A stretch of DNA of 64,000 nt, taken from the NCBI GenBank assembly GCA_963971285.1, contig OZ020248.1, forward strand, positions 14,942,001 through 15,006,000, in the 5' to 3' direction. Shown piece by piece: positions 1 through 11,386 of this stretch. Positions within the stretch are counted from its first letter, which is position 1. Each line of letters begins with the position of its first letter. The position numbers and the translations under genes are program-made. The notes below the pieces were generated by a model. It saw only the letters and a list, made by a program, of their open reading frames with translations, was not told where the DNA came from and did not search any database. Source of the stretch: Astropecten irregularis (taxonomy: Eukaryota; Echinodermata; Asteroidea; Paxillosida; Astropectinidae).

Positions 1-85
1 ACTTCCTGTCAAACCAATGCTTTGTTAATATACTGGATTTGGTGGAGGTTTCAAGTAGCCATGTTTTGATCATTTATATATTATT

Positions 86-645
86 CAGCGGAATGCCACT
101 ATAACGAACACTGCTAAAACCAAACATTTGGCTATACCAAACATCATCTGGCCTTTCCCAATTTTTGTGCACAAAATATACCGATCATTGTTGCTTAAAG
201 GTAATTCATACTTTGGTAATTTGTTTTTTGTCAAAGAAATGCAGATTCATGGGCAAAAATATCATGGCAGATACAGTAACAGTCATCTGTGAAATTCCCA
301 GTCCCATACGGTGCCCAGTTTTTGTAGAAAACAGTGAAAAATGGCCACCATATTTCTAAAGTCTTTTCTATTTTATTTTTGATCTTTGAAAGATCCAAAA
401 TAATTTGGGTCACTAGTTTTACTCTTTTCTGGATAAATACAGCATTTCAGGCAGAAAGAAATTAACGGTATGTTTCTACCATCACCATCTTTATACCCTG
501 TAAGTTATATAGGTACATCTGTGAAGATTTCTGTTTCGGTATGCTACCAAAGTATGATACTACCTTTAAATCACTATAACAAACGTCCGCTCTAACCAAC
601 CATTTCTGTGGATCTTACTGTGTTCATTATAGCAGCATTCCACTG
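86..645 (+). mobile_element. TA-flanked MITE (CAGTGGAA family) split by insertion
   Basis: The ends CAGCGGAATGCCACTATAAC and, inverted, ACAGTGGAATGCTGCTATAA match the intact copy at 21251-21432. It is interrupted at its internal TTAA by the MITE at 195-569. The TIR sequence and TA target suggest a Tc1/mariner-pogo type origin. Confidence 0.8.
195..569 (+). mobile_element. TTAA MITE copy a (nested)
   Basis: This family is about 345-380 bp with TIR AGGTAGTATCATACTTTGG between TTAA duplications, an internal palindrome around GATCTTTTAAAAGATC, and no coding capacity. This copy sits in the TTAA of the host MITE at 86-645. The TTAA target suggests a piggyBac- or Kolobok-type transposase in trans. 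Confidence 0.85.
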
Positions 646-853
646 TATTTCAATGTACTGTCTTTTCTTTATGATACACATTTGGGGGATTGTAGGCGAA
701 TGCAAGGCTTACCGAACTTACAAGCTTTTTTTATCTGGCAATGGATGGCCGCCATGAAAATTTGAAGAGTAGAATTTGTTCTGTTATCAAGAAAGAGTTA
801 TCGATTCGTAGAGCTACTGTTCTGGATGTTTTTCCCATGTAATGTTTTGAGTC

Positions 854-1092
854 CTGGTTCCAAATTCATAGCGCTGCTTAAGCACCAAAATTTACTTAAG
901 CACCAAAACCTTGGTAAATGAAATCTGTATGTCTGCCAAAACTCATTGTAAATGTCATGTTCAGCAAACAATGGCCGGATACAATTCAAAATCAGTAAAC
1001 ATCACATGAAAATTTAGTTGGTAATCATGTTTGATCAAGGAAGACTTTTCGCGCTGAAGCAATTTTGTGCTTAAGCAGCTCTATGAAATGGT
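854..1092 (+). mobile_element. MITE, AGAGCTGCTTAAGCA family
   Basis: About 240 bp with ends CCAAATTCATAGCGCTGCTT and, inverted, CATTTCATAGAGCTGCTTAA. Related copies are at 34319-34912 and 57001-57231. Confidence 0.7.
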
Positions 1093-2823
1093 GTCATTTT
1101 CACATTTTCACAAAGCATATAAAGATTAATCTTAAATTGTGAATCAGTCCTAATTGCCTATTGCAATTTTTGCCTTTTGCCTATTTGCTAAGCAATGTGT
1201 GATGTCACAATACCAATCACCATGGTGATAATGACAACTCAAAAGTAGGATCAAATCTTAATTCTTTGTGAAATTGAAAATAATTGTTGAAAATAAGTTG
1301 AAAATAATGTACATGTATAATGGTATTTATTGCCAAGATTCAACACGGGCACCCCCCCAAAAAAAAAAAAACCCTGAAATTTTTGGTAAAAGCCACAGTC
1401 AGTACCTAAGTCAAAAGAAAGAATTTGTAATAAGTTGGAGAGAAAAATATTATTTATCAGAGATGTACAGAGTGTAAGTGGATGTAATAGGAGACTGTTA
1501 TAGAAAAATGGCAGCAGACTTATTGTAGGTTATTTGGTTGTATTATATTATAACTATACAAAGGTGTTTCATATGCTGCTGTTACTGCATATATACATAT
1601 CTATGCATTGCCAGTGGCAGATTGTGACGTTTTTTAATTCACTGGTTGTCAATAAATGTGTCTTTAAACTCATTTCTTGGGCTTTTTTCTTATTCATGGT
1701 GTTGCGGAACGACGGATTATGGACTTTGGTGGCAACAGACAGAAGATTTTGACAAGAAATGCATCTTAAAGCGGCATATAAAACTTTGAAATGCCCATGA
1801 ACCAATCGCAAATCACCATCAAAATTTGTCAAAATGTTTCAATTGAGGGAATTTTCCATAAGAAGTATTATCTTTGTGAGATCAGTTTTATGTTTTCACA
1901 GAAATAAAACATTTTCACATCAAATAACTTTATTTAAGTTGCCTGTCAAGTGAAAAAAAAAAATTCTTGAACAGAAACTACTCTGCTTGTGGAAAGGAGT
2001 GGATTGATTCAATGTGTCGTACTTCGAATTAATATAGTTTAAATTGACAGGCTTTGTGTGAATAAAGTTTGGAAAAAAGATTTCAGAAAGTTCTTTCGAA
2101 CGAGTCCAAACGACTGGTAGCGAGTTTAAGTACGGATTTTGCTACCGGTAAAGTAAAATACCGCCCTCTGTTGGTTGATTTAAACAACCCAGTGAATTTA
2201 TGTCTAAAGCCCTGACTGCGTAGTGGGAGATTGTGCGTTATTGGTGTTCTTGTATCTGTCTAAGCGCCCACGTGAAATGAAAATACTTCAAAACATTGCA
2301 GACGAAGGTATTTATTAATGATAGTGTATTTATTTGACTAATGTGGTTTTAGCTAGCCTTAATGTACAGGCACATACAGGGTATTATTAACTAGCACATC
2401 TTGGAAGCTAATTTTTCATTTGCATTTGTAGTAGGCCTACGATAAATAAGGGGAGAAAATTGTTTGTATTGACTATTGTTTAGTTTGTTATGTGTAGCTG
2501 CAGTAAGTTACTGTGTTGTAAGGCGGACTCCCGTGTTCACTCCCGTGTTCACTCCCGTGTGCACGGAATAATGGACTCGTGTTTTTCAAGTTTAAGTTCC
2601 TGTACTCTGTAGCCCTACGACAACAACGTCAACGAGTAATATACTAGCCTAGGCTACAGTTACTGCAGCTACATGCTCTCAATTCATAACATTCAATGCA
2701 TTACACGCTACACAATAATGTTGCGGTGTTGGTTAGCACTTTTCGTGTGATGTTTTAACTTTCTTTGTGTATTTGATGAAAAATTTTACATTTTCCCCCA
2801 AAAATGTTGGGAAACATTTCAGT

Positions 2824-3189
2824 TTTAAAGGCATTGCATACGTTTGGTAATGACTCTGAAAATTTATGGCAATAAAAACTTACTTGGTGAGAAGTACAGC
2901 TGCTTTGGATAGTATAATGCATATTGAGAAACGTTCAATTCGAAGTACCGCGGTTATGGAAAAATATGTCACTTTTTATCTCAAAAAATTATGAATCTGA
3001 GAAGCGTTATGGCCGTAACGCTTCTCAGCTATTGACTAACTGTTCTCTGGCGTGAAATAACCGCTCTAGTTTGTCGCCAAAATCTCAAAAACACTTTCAC
3101 AGGTTAGTTTTATGGTACATATATACAATTATATTGGTTTGAAACAAACAGTAGGCTCAAATTACCAAACGTATGCAATCCCTTTAAAC
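2824..3189. mobile_element. Inverted-repeat element with inner hairpin
   Basis: The ends TTTAAAGGCATTGCATACGT and its near inverse (CGTATGCAATCCCTTTAAA) enclose about 366 bp. An internal palindrome lies at 2997-3028 (GAGAAGCGTTA...TAACGCTTCTC). Confidence 0.75.
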
Positions 3190-3409
3190 ACATTTTTCCC
3201 GGCCTTGAGCCGAGCCATCATTCAAAATTCTTTGAGGCCGAGGCCAAGGCCGAGTCATGGACCCACAAGGGTGAGGCTGAGGCAGCCAATTTTTCGGCCT
3301 CAAGGCCGAGACCAACCTCGAGTCAATACGACACTGAAAATCACATTGTTTTTCTTTTTGGGTCTGACAGTGACACTGACAGCCTGTGAGTGACCTGAAA
3401 TGAACAGCC

Positions 3410-6400
3410 ATGTTTGTCCTAGCTGAGATGACCGATACTGTCCGTATTGAACCTTGGCTGTTCAATGTCAAACTCAACAGTGCCATCACAGAGGAACTAA
3501 ACAAGAAGCTCGCAAATAAAGTAAGTTTTTTAAAAATGGTCAAAAGGTCGAAGGGATGTACAAATTTGTACGTTTTTCATACCATTCGGAAGATCATGGC
3601 GAGCTCTGTGGAAGTGGCAACAATTCGATTAGTCTGAGTATCACCCATTCTACTCCATGCCACTACGTACGAACGTCTGATACATATGCAATGTGGCACA
3701 TCAGCCAATCAGATCTGTTTTGAGAACATTTCTGTCAGAATTGTGACGGAGGATGTTGATTGGTCAATTCCCGCTCGTCGCGCAGCAGCTAGCTAGTGAT
3801 AGACACACTCGCCAAACGGTATTGATAGTACTCAGTAGATACTTCTTGATTGGTCAAAACTTTTAAGGTCAGTGCTGGGTTGGCTTGCATAATTAATCAG
3901 GAAATCTGCACACATGTGATAGATGCTCGCTCGCTGTATGACGAGTGCATCTATCACATAGACTACGATTCAAGTGGGCATTGCTGAATATGTGTACATG
4001 CCCATTTTTGGTCACTCAGTGTGATGACGTCAGATGATGAGATGATAGTGACTGACGGCCTCTTGCCGCCATTTCGCAACGGAAAGTTAAAGGAGCAGAT
4101 GCATTTAAATGGTTGACTCCCTATAAACATTCCAGAAATTAGGAAATTCTAAAGAAGAAGGGTTGATTAGCTGTTGAAAATAGTTTTGGAGTCTTAAAAA
4201 ATAACATTATTTTAAATATCCCCACTGTACACCTGAAATTGGTTTCACACAGAAGATGTACCCTCTGATTATTTTACTAGTGTTTTTTTGTTCTGTTCTT
4301 TCATAGGTTGTACATAATGTTGGACTGTGCATTGCTCTACATGATATCATCAAACTAGATGATTCTCATATCTTTCCTGGTGACGGTGCATCGCACACCA
4401 AGGTAAACATCTCCACAATTGGCCAATGAGGGCGCTTCATTTAATAACCACCTTTGATGGCGGGATTCGAACCGGGGACCTCCTGAATACTGTACAGTAT
4501 GGTGCCTGTACGGTATTAAGGAGGTCACCGGTTCAAATCCCGCTCCAGTCAATTTTCCTTTGTTCACCTTTCAATGATTACAAAAATTCAGTCAGTTTCC
4601 CTTGTGGTTATTTTATGATTACATTTCTAAAATTGTTAGTTTGCTTTTTCAGATTTTGTGTTGGTACAAACGATGTGTATGGTGTGCTTTTTTCCCACTC
4701 GGCTACAATATTTTAACATGAGACTTAATTTCAACTTTTAATAGGCACTCACCTATTATTTTTTAGGCACTCGCCTCATGGCTTGTGCCATGTGAATAGA
4801 GTTCTCTCCTAAGGGTTTTTCTCCGGATTCTCCAGTTTTCCTCCCTCCACAAAAATCAAACACTTGATCTCAGGCTTTGTTCCGTGATCATATATATGAG
4901 TTGATGTGGCTAGCAGCCAAAGGGCGCCCATGAGAGCCTGCTGCTCGATCATGTTGTTGCCGCATCCTTCGCAGTTAAGCACCCGAGTAAGGATGATTAG
5001 CTGCCCCAAGGATTAATGTTCTTATTATGAATATGGTGTAAAATCACGGCATGATATTCTGTGTTTTTTATACTTGTGTGTACCTAGGTGCATTTCCGCT
5101 ATGTGGTGTTTCGTCCATTCATGGATGAGATTCTAGTTGGAAGAATACGCAGTTGCAGTAGAGAGGGTGTGCACAGTAAGTATCACATAGGCTAAGATTG
5201 AGTTGGGAAAGTTTAAGTTGATAAGTTCCAAGCCATGAAGTTGTAGTCCTTAGTGAGAAAGGTGAAGTTCTAAGTCAGAAAGGAAATGTTCAAAGTTAAG
5301 AATGGTACAATCCCAAGTTCCAAACTGTGAAGTTTAAGTCCGTTAGATTCACTCCTCAATCAGATAGGTGAAGTCATGAAGATTAAGCCTTTAAAGGGAG
5401 CATAGGATTTGCAAAGATGTGCGTTTTGGCTGAATTTGGTACTTGAACAGAAATGAAGGTCTTAAACTTCCTTAATACAGACTTTGTTTCATATACCTTT
5501 TTATGCTTTGTTCATCTGGATAGCAGAAATACGGCCGAAATAATCTTGCCCCCCTCTGAATCCTTCACGGTTACACCATACTTTCGAAATGCTGAAAAGA
5601 TCGTTTGGACGAATCTTTAAAGGTATCATACATGTTTGGCAAAGGTCACAGAACAGCATTCACACTTTGTCTGATGAAATATACACATGAAATGATACAC
5701 CTGTATGTCTGATCAAATACATACCGGTACATGGAATGATACACCTGTGAAAATATGAGTTCAATCGGACATCTGAGTCACGAGAAAATAGCGAAAACCT
5801 GACTCAGTTAATGGATTTTGATGTTTGTTGAGACATCTGCCAGAGCCTGCTATGGCCGTTTGAAGTCTTGCCTTTGGTAAAGCTGTTCCTGCAATGATAT
5901 GGATTCCTTCTTCTTTCTTTGTCATTTGCAGTATCGTTGGGATTCTTCGATGACATTGTCATTCCGCCTGAGGCTCTGCAGCAGCCCTCCAAGTTGTATC
6001 CTTGTGTCCAAGCCTGCGTCAGATCCCTTTAACCCCTTCTGCCCCGGAAACATCTATCTGATTCTGAATCTGAATGTATACGATGTAGGGCCCTACTGGG
6101 CATAAACGCATCGGGTGAGAGAGTGCGCAGGGATGATTAGAAGGTTCTGCCAATGGCCTTCTTGAATGAGTTTGTTGATGGCGAGTTGATGACAGCGTCG
6201 CTCAGGTGGTTCCACTCGATGATGGTGGATGGGAAGAACACGTTCTTGTACCATTCAGTTTGTGCTCTTATTGGAATGTAGCACTTACTGTTATTTGTTA
6301 CTTGGCTATCAATAATATTTGTAGTGTCACAGTATTCAAATTGTTTGGCACAGATACATCGTCTGGGTTTTATAGGTTGAGCAAAATTTTGGATTGGGAT

Positions 6401-8824
6401 CCTATAGATTTTGGATCTATAGCAGTTCCTTGTGTGATAATATTTATGATTGCTTTGTTATTTCTATTGAAAATAGAACAAGAGGTTCAATGAACCTTTA
6501 TTGTCCCAAAAAATGGTACATTTTCCCCCTTGATTTGCATTTGAATAGAGAATTTTCAAGCAGACCGCAATCTGTGAATTCTAAACACAGCTGCGTGCAT
6601 GGATTACAGTCTGCCTGCAATTTGGGATAAAGTGTGGCAGTATTCAACCATTGTGTGCCGGCATTGTTTACACCGAGCTCCCTGTACGCATGGGCCGGCC
6701 AGATGACCTCTATTCCATCTGTAGCTGTGAGGCCGGTGCAAGCAAAGCCCAAAAACCTGGGCAGAAGTGGTTGATGATGATGTCATCACAGTTTGTAGAT
6801 TGGAGAAACTTACCAATCTGTTCATCCTAGTGCTGGGTTTTTTATCCGGTATTTTTTGACCGACCCGGATTTCATTATTCGGTTACAAATGTTCACTAAC
6901 CGTTAACCAAAACAGAAAGGGAACAAAACAGAGACCAACCTTTGGCTCATAATCAACAACCCAAAAAGTGTAACTGTAGAATGCATACCTGAATTTCTGT
7001 CAGTTATTCTGTAGAAAGTAGAAACACGCTTTTCACTACTTGACCTAAAAAAATATTGAACGTACTTGATCCAAATGCTAGATCTAGCATTTGATCTAAA
7101 AGCACGACCGTGCTAACACTTTCATTTAATATATTCGTGAAATAACCACAAGGGAAACTGACTGAGTTTTTAAGTCATTGAAAAGTGAACAAAGAAAAAT
7201 TGACTGGAGCGGGATTCGAACCGGCGACCTCCTGAATACCGTACAGGCGCTCTACCAACTGAGCCATCCAGCCCTATGTTGGTGGTGACCCCAATTGTCA
7301 ACTATCTTTGTTCGTTTGGCAGTCAGAAGCCATGAAACCACACACACACCGTCACACCCCAGGGATCGTTTCAATGATACACGCAACAATGCTGCAATAT
7401 TTTAATGACTAAATATTTTAATTCATTTAATGACGGTGATTACATAGGTTAACTGTTAACCTGATTTCTTTTTGCAATTAGTAACCGGATATGAAATTAC
7501 GGGATTTTGCCCAGCACTAGTTCATCCCTTGGTGTACCTTTGACTCATATCATGTAATACATGTACGATCACACCATATACAAAGATGTAAGAGGGCAGG
7601 AAACAGACCTTTAATACCGATAGCGCCCTCTGTTGACAATCAAGCTGAATAGTCTTGTTCCATGTAATTTTTGTCGCGTTCGAAATAGCAACCGCACATG
7701 TCAAAATGACTTCAACGTTAGAAATAAAAAAGAAGGAAGGATAAATCTTTGATCAAAACATTCACAAGGGACAAGATACAAAGAGCATTGATACAAATAA
7801 ATGGATAGAAGTGGGAATCCTAAACACTGAAGGGCGCCTGCACCCCTGCCGTAAGTCTTTCGCCTCGGTCGCGCAATTTATTGGCCTTCAGTGATTTTCC
7901 AGAAATGACTTTGTCGGTCACTTACATCCCTGCATATACAATTCTACCATGTAGGATCGTATCATGTACAATCATACTGATTACGATTATACTTTCTACG
8001 AGCGTACCATGTACAATCATACCATGTGCCATCTCGAGACAAAATCGATTTGATCCTTAACATCGATAATCCCAGTGACGACACGGAACAAGTGTGGGTC
8101 TGGGAGTACGAAACCGACGAAGGAACCCACGATCTCTTCATGGACACATCGGAGGAGATTCGGTTCCGGGTCGTAGACGAGGCCTTCGTGGACACCACGC
8201 CAGTCGGGCCCGAAGATGGAGGCGAGCCGGGGTCGGAGGTTGTCCGGGATGACACCAAGAGCAAGCACTCTCCGTACAGCTTGACGGTAAGAAACCAGAC
8301 GGAGAATGAACCCTAACCCTTCTCCTATCCACCAACAATCCATCTTATCCTATCATTAGACATTGTAAGGGATGTAGGTCATTTTAACCGTGTCAATGAA
8401 TGTGGGGTGCTGTGGCCTAGTGGTCTAGCGTGTCGCACTCAAGATCTTGTGGTCAATCTACAGATTGTGGGTTCTAATCCAGCCATGAGCTAATGGTGCT
8501 TGCGTCCTTGGGCAAGACGTTTTGTCACATATTGCTCCTCTTCACCCAGGTGTAAATGGGTACCTGCGAGGGTTGAGATGGCTCTGTGGTTTGATTGGCC
8601 TCTGTGTGATTTACAGTAGCCGGGGCAGTATGCTCCTAGGGAGTTGAGATGGTTTCAGGAATGTAAATTATGGCCTGAAGACGAGGGATAATTAATAATA
8701 CATAAAGTGCATAGTGAATCTTTGATTATTATGTGCTTTATAAGTGGATATTATCTTTTATTATTATTCCCAGGGATCAATCAGTGAGCCTGGTCTTGGA
8801 CTGCTGACTTGGTGGGCGAGTTAA
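3410..8824 (+). CDS. POLR3H: RNA polymerase III subunit RPC8 (POLR3H)
   Basis: Coding exons are 3410-3520, 4307-4402, 5088-5175, 5932-5995, 8076-8286 and 8774-8824. Phases join cleanly to a 206-residue protein, close to the roughly 204 residues of vertebrate POLR3H. RPC8 pairs with RPC9 (CRCP) to form the Pol III stalk that binds emerging RNA and helps initiation on tRNA and 5S genes in the nucleus. Seen in sequence: the N-terminus [16 protein letters not shown], the block [14 protein letters not shown] in the N-terminal SHS2-like half, then [17 protein letters not shown] and [16 protein letters not shown] in the S1/OB-type half, and the conserved C-terminus [11 protein letters not shown]. 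The start is the first ATG of the family-matching frame. Intron 4 (5996-8075) looks U12-type; the other donors are GTAAGT, GTAAAC or GTAAGA. The acidic linker near [12 protein letters not shown] is the least conserved part. Confidence 0.95.
3640..3965 (+). repeat. Repeat shared by first introns of POLR3H and LENG9-like
   Basis: About 320 bp resembling 15095-15410, with common blocks TACGTACGAACGTCTGATAC, ATCTGTTTTGAGAACATTTC and TGATAGACACACTCGC. Confidence 0.75.
4445..4625 (+). mobile_element. SINE-1, self-inverted copy
   Basis: The B-box half of a SINE-1 is present inverted (GGGATTCGAACCGG) and then direct (CCGGTTCAAATCCC), giving a hairpin. The usual SINE-1 tail (TTTGTTCACCTTTCAATGAT, then CAGTTTCCCTTGTGGTTATT) follows. 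POLR3H intron 2. Confidence 0.75.
4770..5030 (+). mobile_element. SINE-4, 3' part
   Basis: Matches the inverted copy at 40490-40795 over the CTCCCTCCACAAAAATCAAA, GGCGCCCATGAG, GATCATGTTGTTGCCGCATC and GTAAGGATGATTAGC blocks. The tRNA-like head is missing here. Confidence 0.65.
6405..6745 (-). mobile_element. Copy of the 26575-26980 repeat
   Basis: The reverse complement matches 26640-26960, for example ATAGAGGTCATCTGGCCG, CAAATGCAAATCAAGGG and GAACCTCTTGTTC. POLR3H U12 intron. Confidence 0.65.
7140..7395 (-). mobile_element. SINE-1
   Basis: A tRNA-derived SINE. On the minus strand it has about 110 bp of leader with TGACTGCCAAACGAACAAAG, a tRNA-like part with A box TGGCTCAGTTGG and B box GGTTCGAATCC, and a tail TTTTTCTTTGTTCACTTTTC then CAGTTTCCCTTGTGGTTATT. 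The tRNA-like part keeps acceptor pairing (GGCTGG with CCAGTC). Confidence 0.88.
8401..8755 (+). mobile_element. SINE-3
   Basis: A tRNA-like head (A box TGGCCTAGTGGTCTAG, B box GGGTTCTAATCC) is followed by a conserved body (CCTTGGGCAAGACGTTTTGT, TTCACCCAGGTGTAAATGGG) and an AT-rich tail. It occupies most of POLR3H intron 5, which ends 18 bp after it. Confidence 0.8.
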
Positions 8825-8929
8825 AAGGGTCAACTCATGATAGGTAAGATCGCTTTATAGGAAACAGACATATTCACATAACTTAAAAAAGTGTAAAGAT
8901 GGAGGTGGTGACACCCTTCCGATGAAGTC

Positions 8930-9740
8930 TGTGTTTGTTTGTTTGTTTGTTTGTTTGTCTTGTCAGACTTTCAGTGTGTCTGTCAATTGGGCTGTTTGTC
9001 CTTCAAGGGGGCAGGTTGTCTGTTTCTCTGTCTTGTTTGGCTGTCAGGCTGTGTCTATCTGGTTGGCTGGTTGATCGGTTGGCTAGTAGGTTAGTCTGCT
9101 GGCTGGCTGGTTTGTTGGCTTGTTTGTTAGCTGGTCTTCTGGCTGGTTGGCTGGTTTATCTGTTGGCTAATAGGTTAGTCTGCTGTCTGGTTGGTTGCAG
9201 GGGCGTAGATACCCCCGCCCCCTCCCGGAGAACCGCCACTGACATGTACACAATAAAATACCAGTACGACCCAGCTAGAGGATCAAACACCCCCCCCCCC
9301 CCCCCCCCCAGGTCTGAGAACCTGTCTACACCACGGGTTGGTTGGTTAGTTGGTCTGCTGGCTTGTTGAATGGCTGGTTGGTTGGCTGGTTGGCTGGGTG
9401 ATTGGCTGTTAATAGTTGGTCTCCTGGCTTGTTAGTTGGCTGGCTGGTCTGATGACTGGTTGGTTGGTTGGCTGGCTGGCTGGTTGCTGGTCGTTTGTTG
9501 GTTGGCTGGTCTGCTGGCTGGTTGGTCGGTTGGCTGGCTGGTTGATTACTGGTCGTTTGTTGGTTGGCTGGTCTGCTGGCTGGTTGGTCGGTTGGCTGGT
9601 TGCCAATAAGTCTGTTAATCCGTATTAAATTAGTTGGTCAGTTTAATTGTTGTTCATTCATTCATCTACTAATTGATTTCATTATTCTTTGGTTGGTTGG
9701 TTGATTGATCCATTCGTCATTTGTTTGTTTTTTGTTGAAA
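8930..9740 (+). repeat. GTTTG / CTGGTTGG low-complexity array
   Basis: Starts as (TTTG)n, then irregular TTGGTTGGCTGGCTGG with a 65-bp near-duplicate (about 9478 and 9547). An unrelated insert at about 9195-9330 has a C-run. The open frames across it are repeat artefacts. Confidence 0.9.
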
Positions 9741-10464
9741 AGAACGGAGCAAGCATTTTTCATCCTAAGGGATGTAAACCATTTTGTTAATGTCAATTGA
9801 AGAAATTCAGTTTAAGTTTCTCACTTCTTGACTAATTACTCTGATGGCTGAATGAGTTCAAACTATTACAGTTGTGTTTATTTGTGTACATTTTGGATCA
9901 AGTGGAGTATGAGTGCTGCTCTATGACCTACTAAATTATGTTTTATTCCCCAAACTCAGTGTAGATGTGTCTGGTAATACACACAGAGCCTGTGGATGCT
10001 TCCAGCTGCAAGAGAAGTCCAAGCTGCCTGGAGTGGCTAGAACCCTGAGAGGTGTAGTGTTCTCCACTGACAAAACTTAAGAAACTCACAGTTGGAGTTA
10101 CCTACTAGTCAAAGCCAGCCAGAGTTGCTCCAGGTGCCAGAGAATGCCAGCAGCGAAGACCATAAAGAATGATGAAGAGAGCGAGAGAGAAGGTAGAGGG
10201 GGCATCTTCTGAACTGGAAGTGGGAACTCCTGCACTGGAAGCTTGAGAATTTTAACTCAGCATCGAATCTCTCTTGAGAGAGAGAGATCGAGGCGACCCC
10301 AGCACTGTCATAGGAGAGAAGGGTAAGGGAACGTCACCTGAAATAATTTCCCAAACTTTCAACTATTTTTAGACTCATGGGAGAGACATTATTTAACCAA
10401 ATCCAACAAGGGTTTGGGCAAACACTTGGCTGGATGTAGTGCTTGAGAGTCAATTGGTTCATAC

Positions 10465-10961
10465 CATAGAGCTATAGTATAATTACTAGAGTGCTAGCCC
10501 TGTGTACAGAGTGATGCCTGCTGGGCGCATCCATGTTTGTGCATAAACCTATGGAAAACACTACATTTTGTACGTTTTTTTTTACGTTCATTTGCATATC
10601 TGTGTTGTGTTCTATACAAGTGAGTGATGGAAGCCAAATACGCTCAGAATCTGACGCACCTCAGGTAAATGCGCGTTTCATTTTGCACAGTCCGCGTACA
10701 CGCGCTGCACTTAAATTTTGCTATGACGTTGGATTTCATCAGCAGTCGAGTCACGTACAGCACAGCAGCCTTCACGCGTACTTACTTGCGCATTGCATAT
10801 AGAGTACCGTACACTTTTCGAAAGGCATTCCAATCAGTCAAAGTTTTCTTGTTCTACAGACACGCACACAAATTCAAAATGAGTGCGCCCAGGACGGCTT
10901 CAAATCATCTATGCACGGAGAATGCGAGCTAGCGCTCTAGTAATTTTAATATAGCTCTATG
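10465..10961 (+). mobile_element. hAT-like MITE copy 1
   Basis: Ends CATAGAGCTATA and, inverted, the same; 497 bp, flanked by GTTCATAC and GTCCATAC (8-bp duplication with one change). Confidence 0.85.
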
Positions 10962-11140
10962 GTCCATACACACTGGAACACAAATTCTTGGAAATGCTGC
11001 AATGGTCATGATTTTGTTATTTGATTTCCTTTGTGTACCTCGGGCCAAGATCCTCAGCAAGGTAAGACATCTGAACTGAGTAGGCTTCATGCGGTTGCAT
11101 ACCTCTAAGCCTGGTTTTTCACTCTTGTCACGTTAAACAG

Positions 11141-11386
11141 AATGTACACTGTCAATATTTTCAGTAAACATGTTGCCCAGTTAGGGCAACACACCAGGGC
11201 AACACAACTTTGGGCCCTGTCTACTTTAGCAACATTTGTCAAACATGTTACCGAGATGTTGCTGCGACATGTTACCCAACTCATTTTGCTCTGTGTACAC
11301 TGACAACATTTTCAGCAATAAGGTACCTGAGCAACATGTAATATCGAGATTGTTACCAAAAATGTCGACAGTGTACACTCTGCTTT
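11141..11386. mobile_element. Degenerate inverted-repeat element
   Basis: ATGTACACTGTCAATATTTT at the left reappears inverted at the right (AAAATGTCGACAGTGTACAC), and inner AACATGTTGC-type repeats also pair. Confidence 0.55.

Larger units (their letters stand above)
1..3409. other. Upstream region of POLR3H, repeat-rich
   Basis: No gene is seen. It contains nested MITEs (86-645), a MITE at 854-1092, a 366-bp inverted-repeat element at 2824-3189 ending 220 bp before the POLR3H start, a short direct repeat of CACTCCCGTGTT (2527-2558) and GGCCGAGGCC-rich repeats at 3233-3315. The POLR3H promoter should lie near 3190-3409; no TATA box is evident. Confidence 0.6.
5996..8075 (+). other. U12-type GT-AG intron (POLR3H intron 4)
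   Basis: The donor reads GTATCCTTG directly after exon base 5995, matching the minor-spliceosome consensus RTATCCTTT in its first eight bases. The element ATCCTTAAC at 8053-8061 matches the U12 branch-site consensus TTCCTTAAC, with its branch A (8060) 15 nt before the AG at 8075. There is no long polypyrimidine tract. The exon junction completes a phenylalanine codon (TT+T) inside a region conserved in RPC8. The intron carries a SINE (7140-7395) and repeat copies. Confidence 0.85.

Noticed and set aside
4440-4560. tRNA gene on account of A- and B-box-like sequences
   Set aside because: All tRNA-like stretches here share a leader and tail and have mismatched anticodon arms; they are SINE-1 heads, not functional tRNA genes.
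8935-9630. Long open frames rich in W, L, G or Q, P, T
   Set aside because: They run through GGTTGGCTGG low-complexity DNA on both strands and have no gene-like start, splice or conservation signal.
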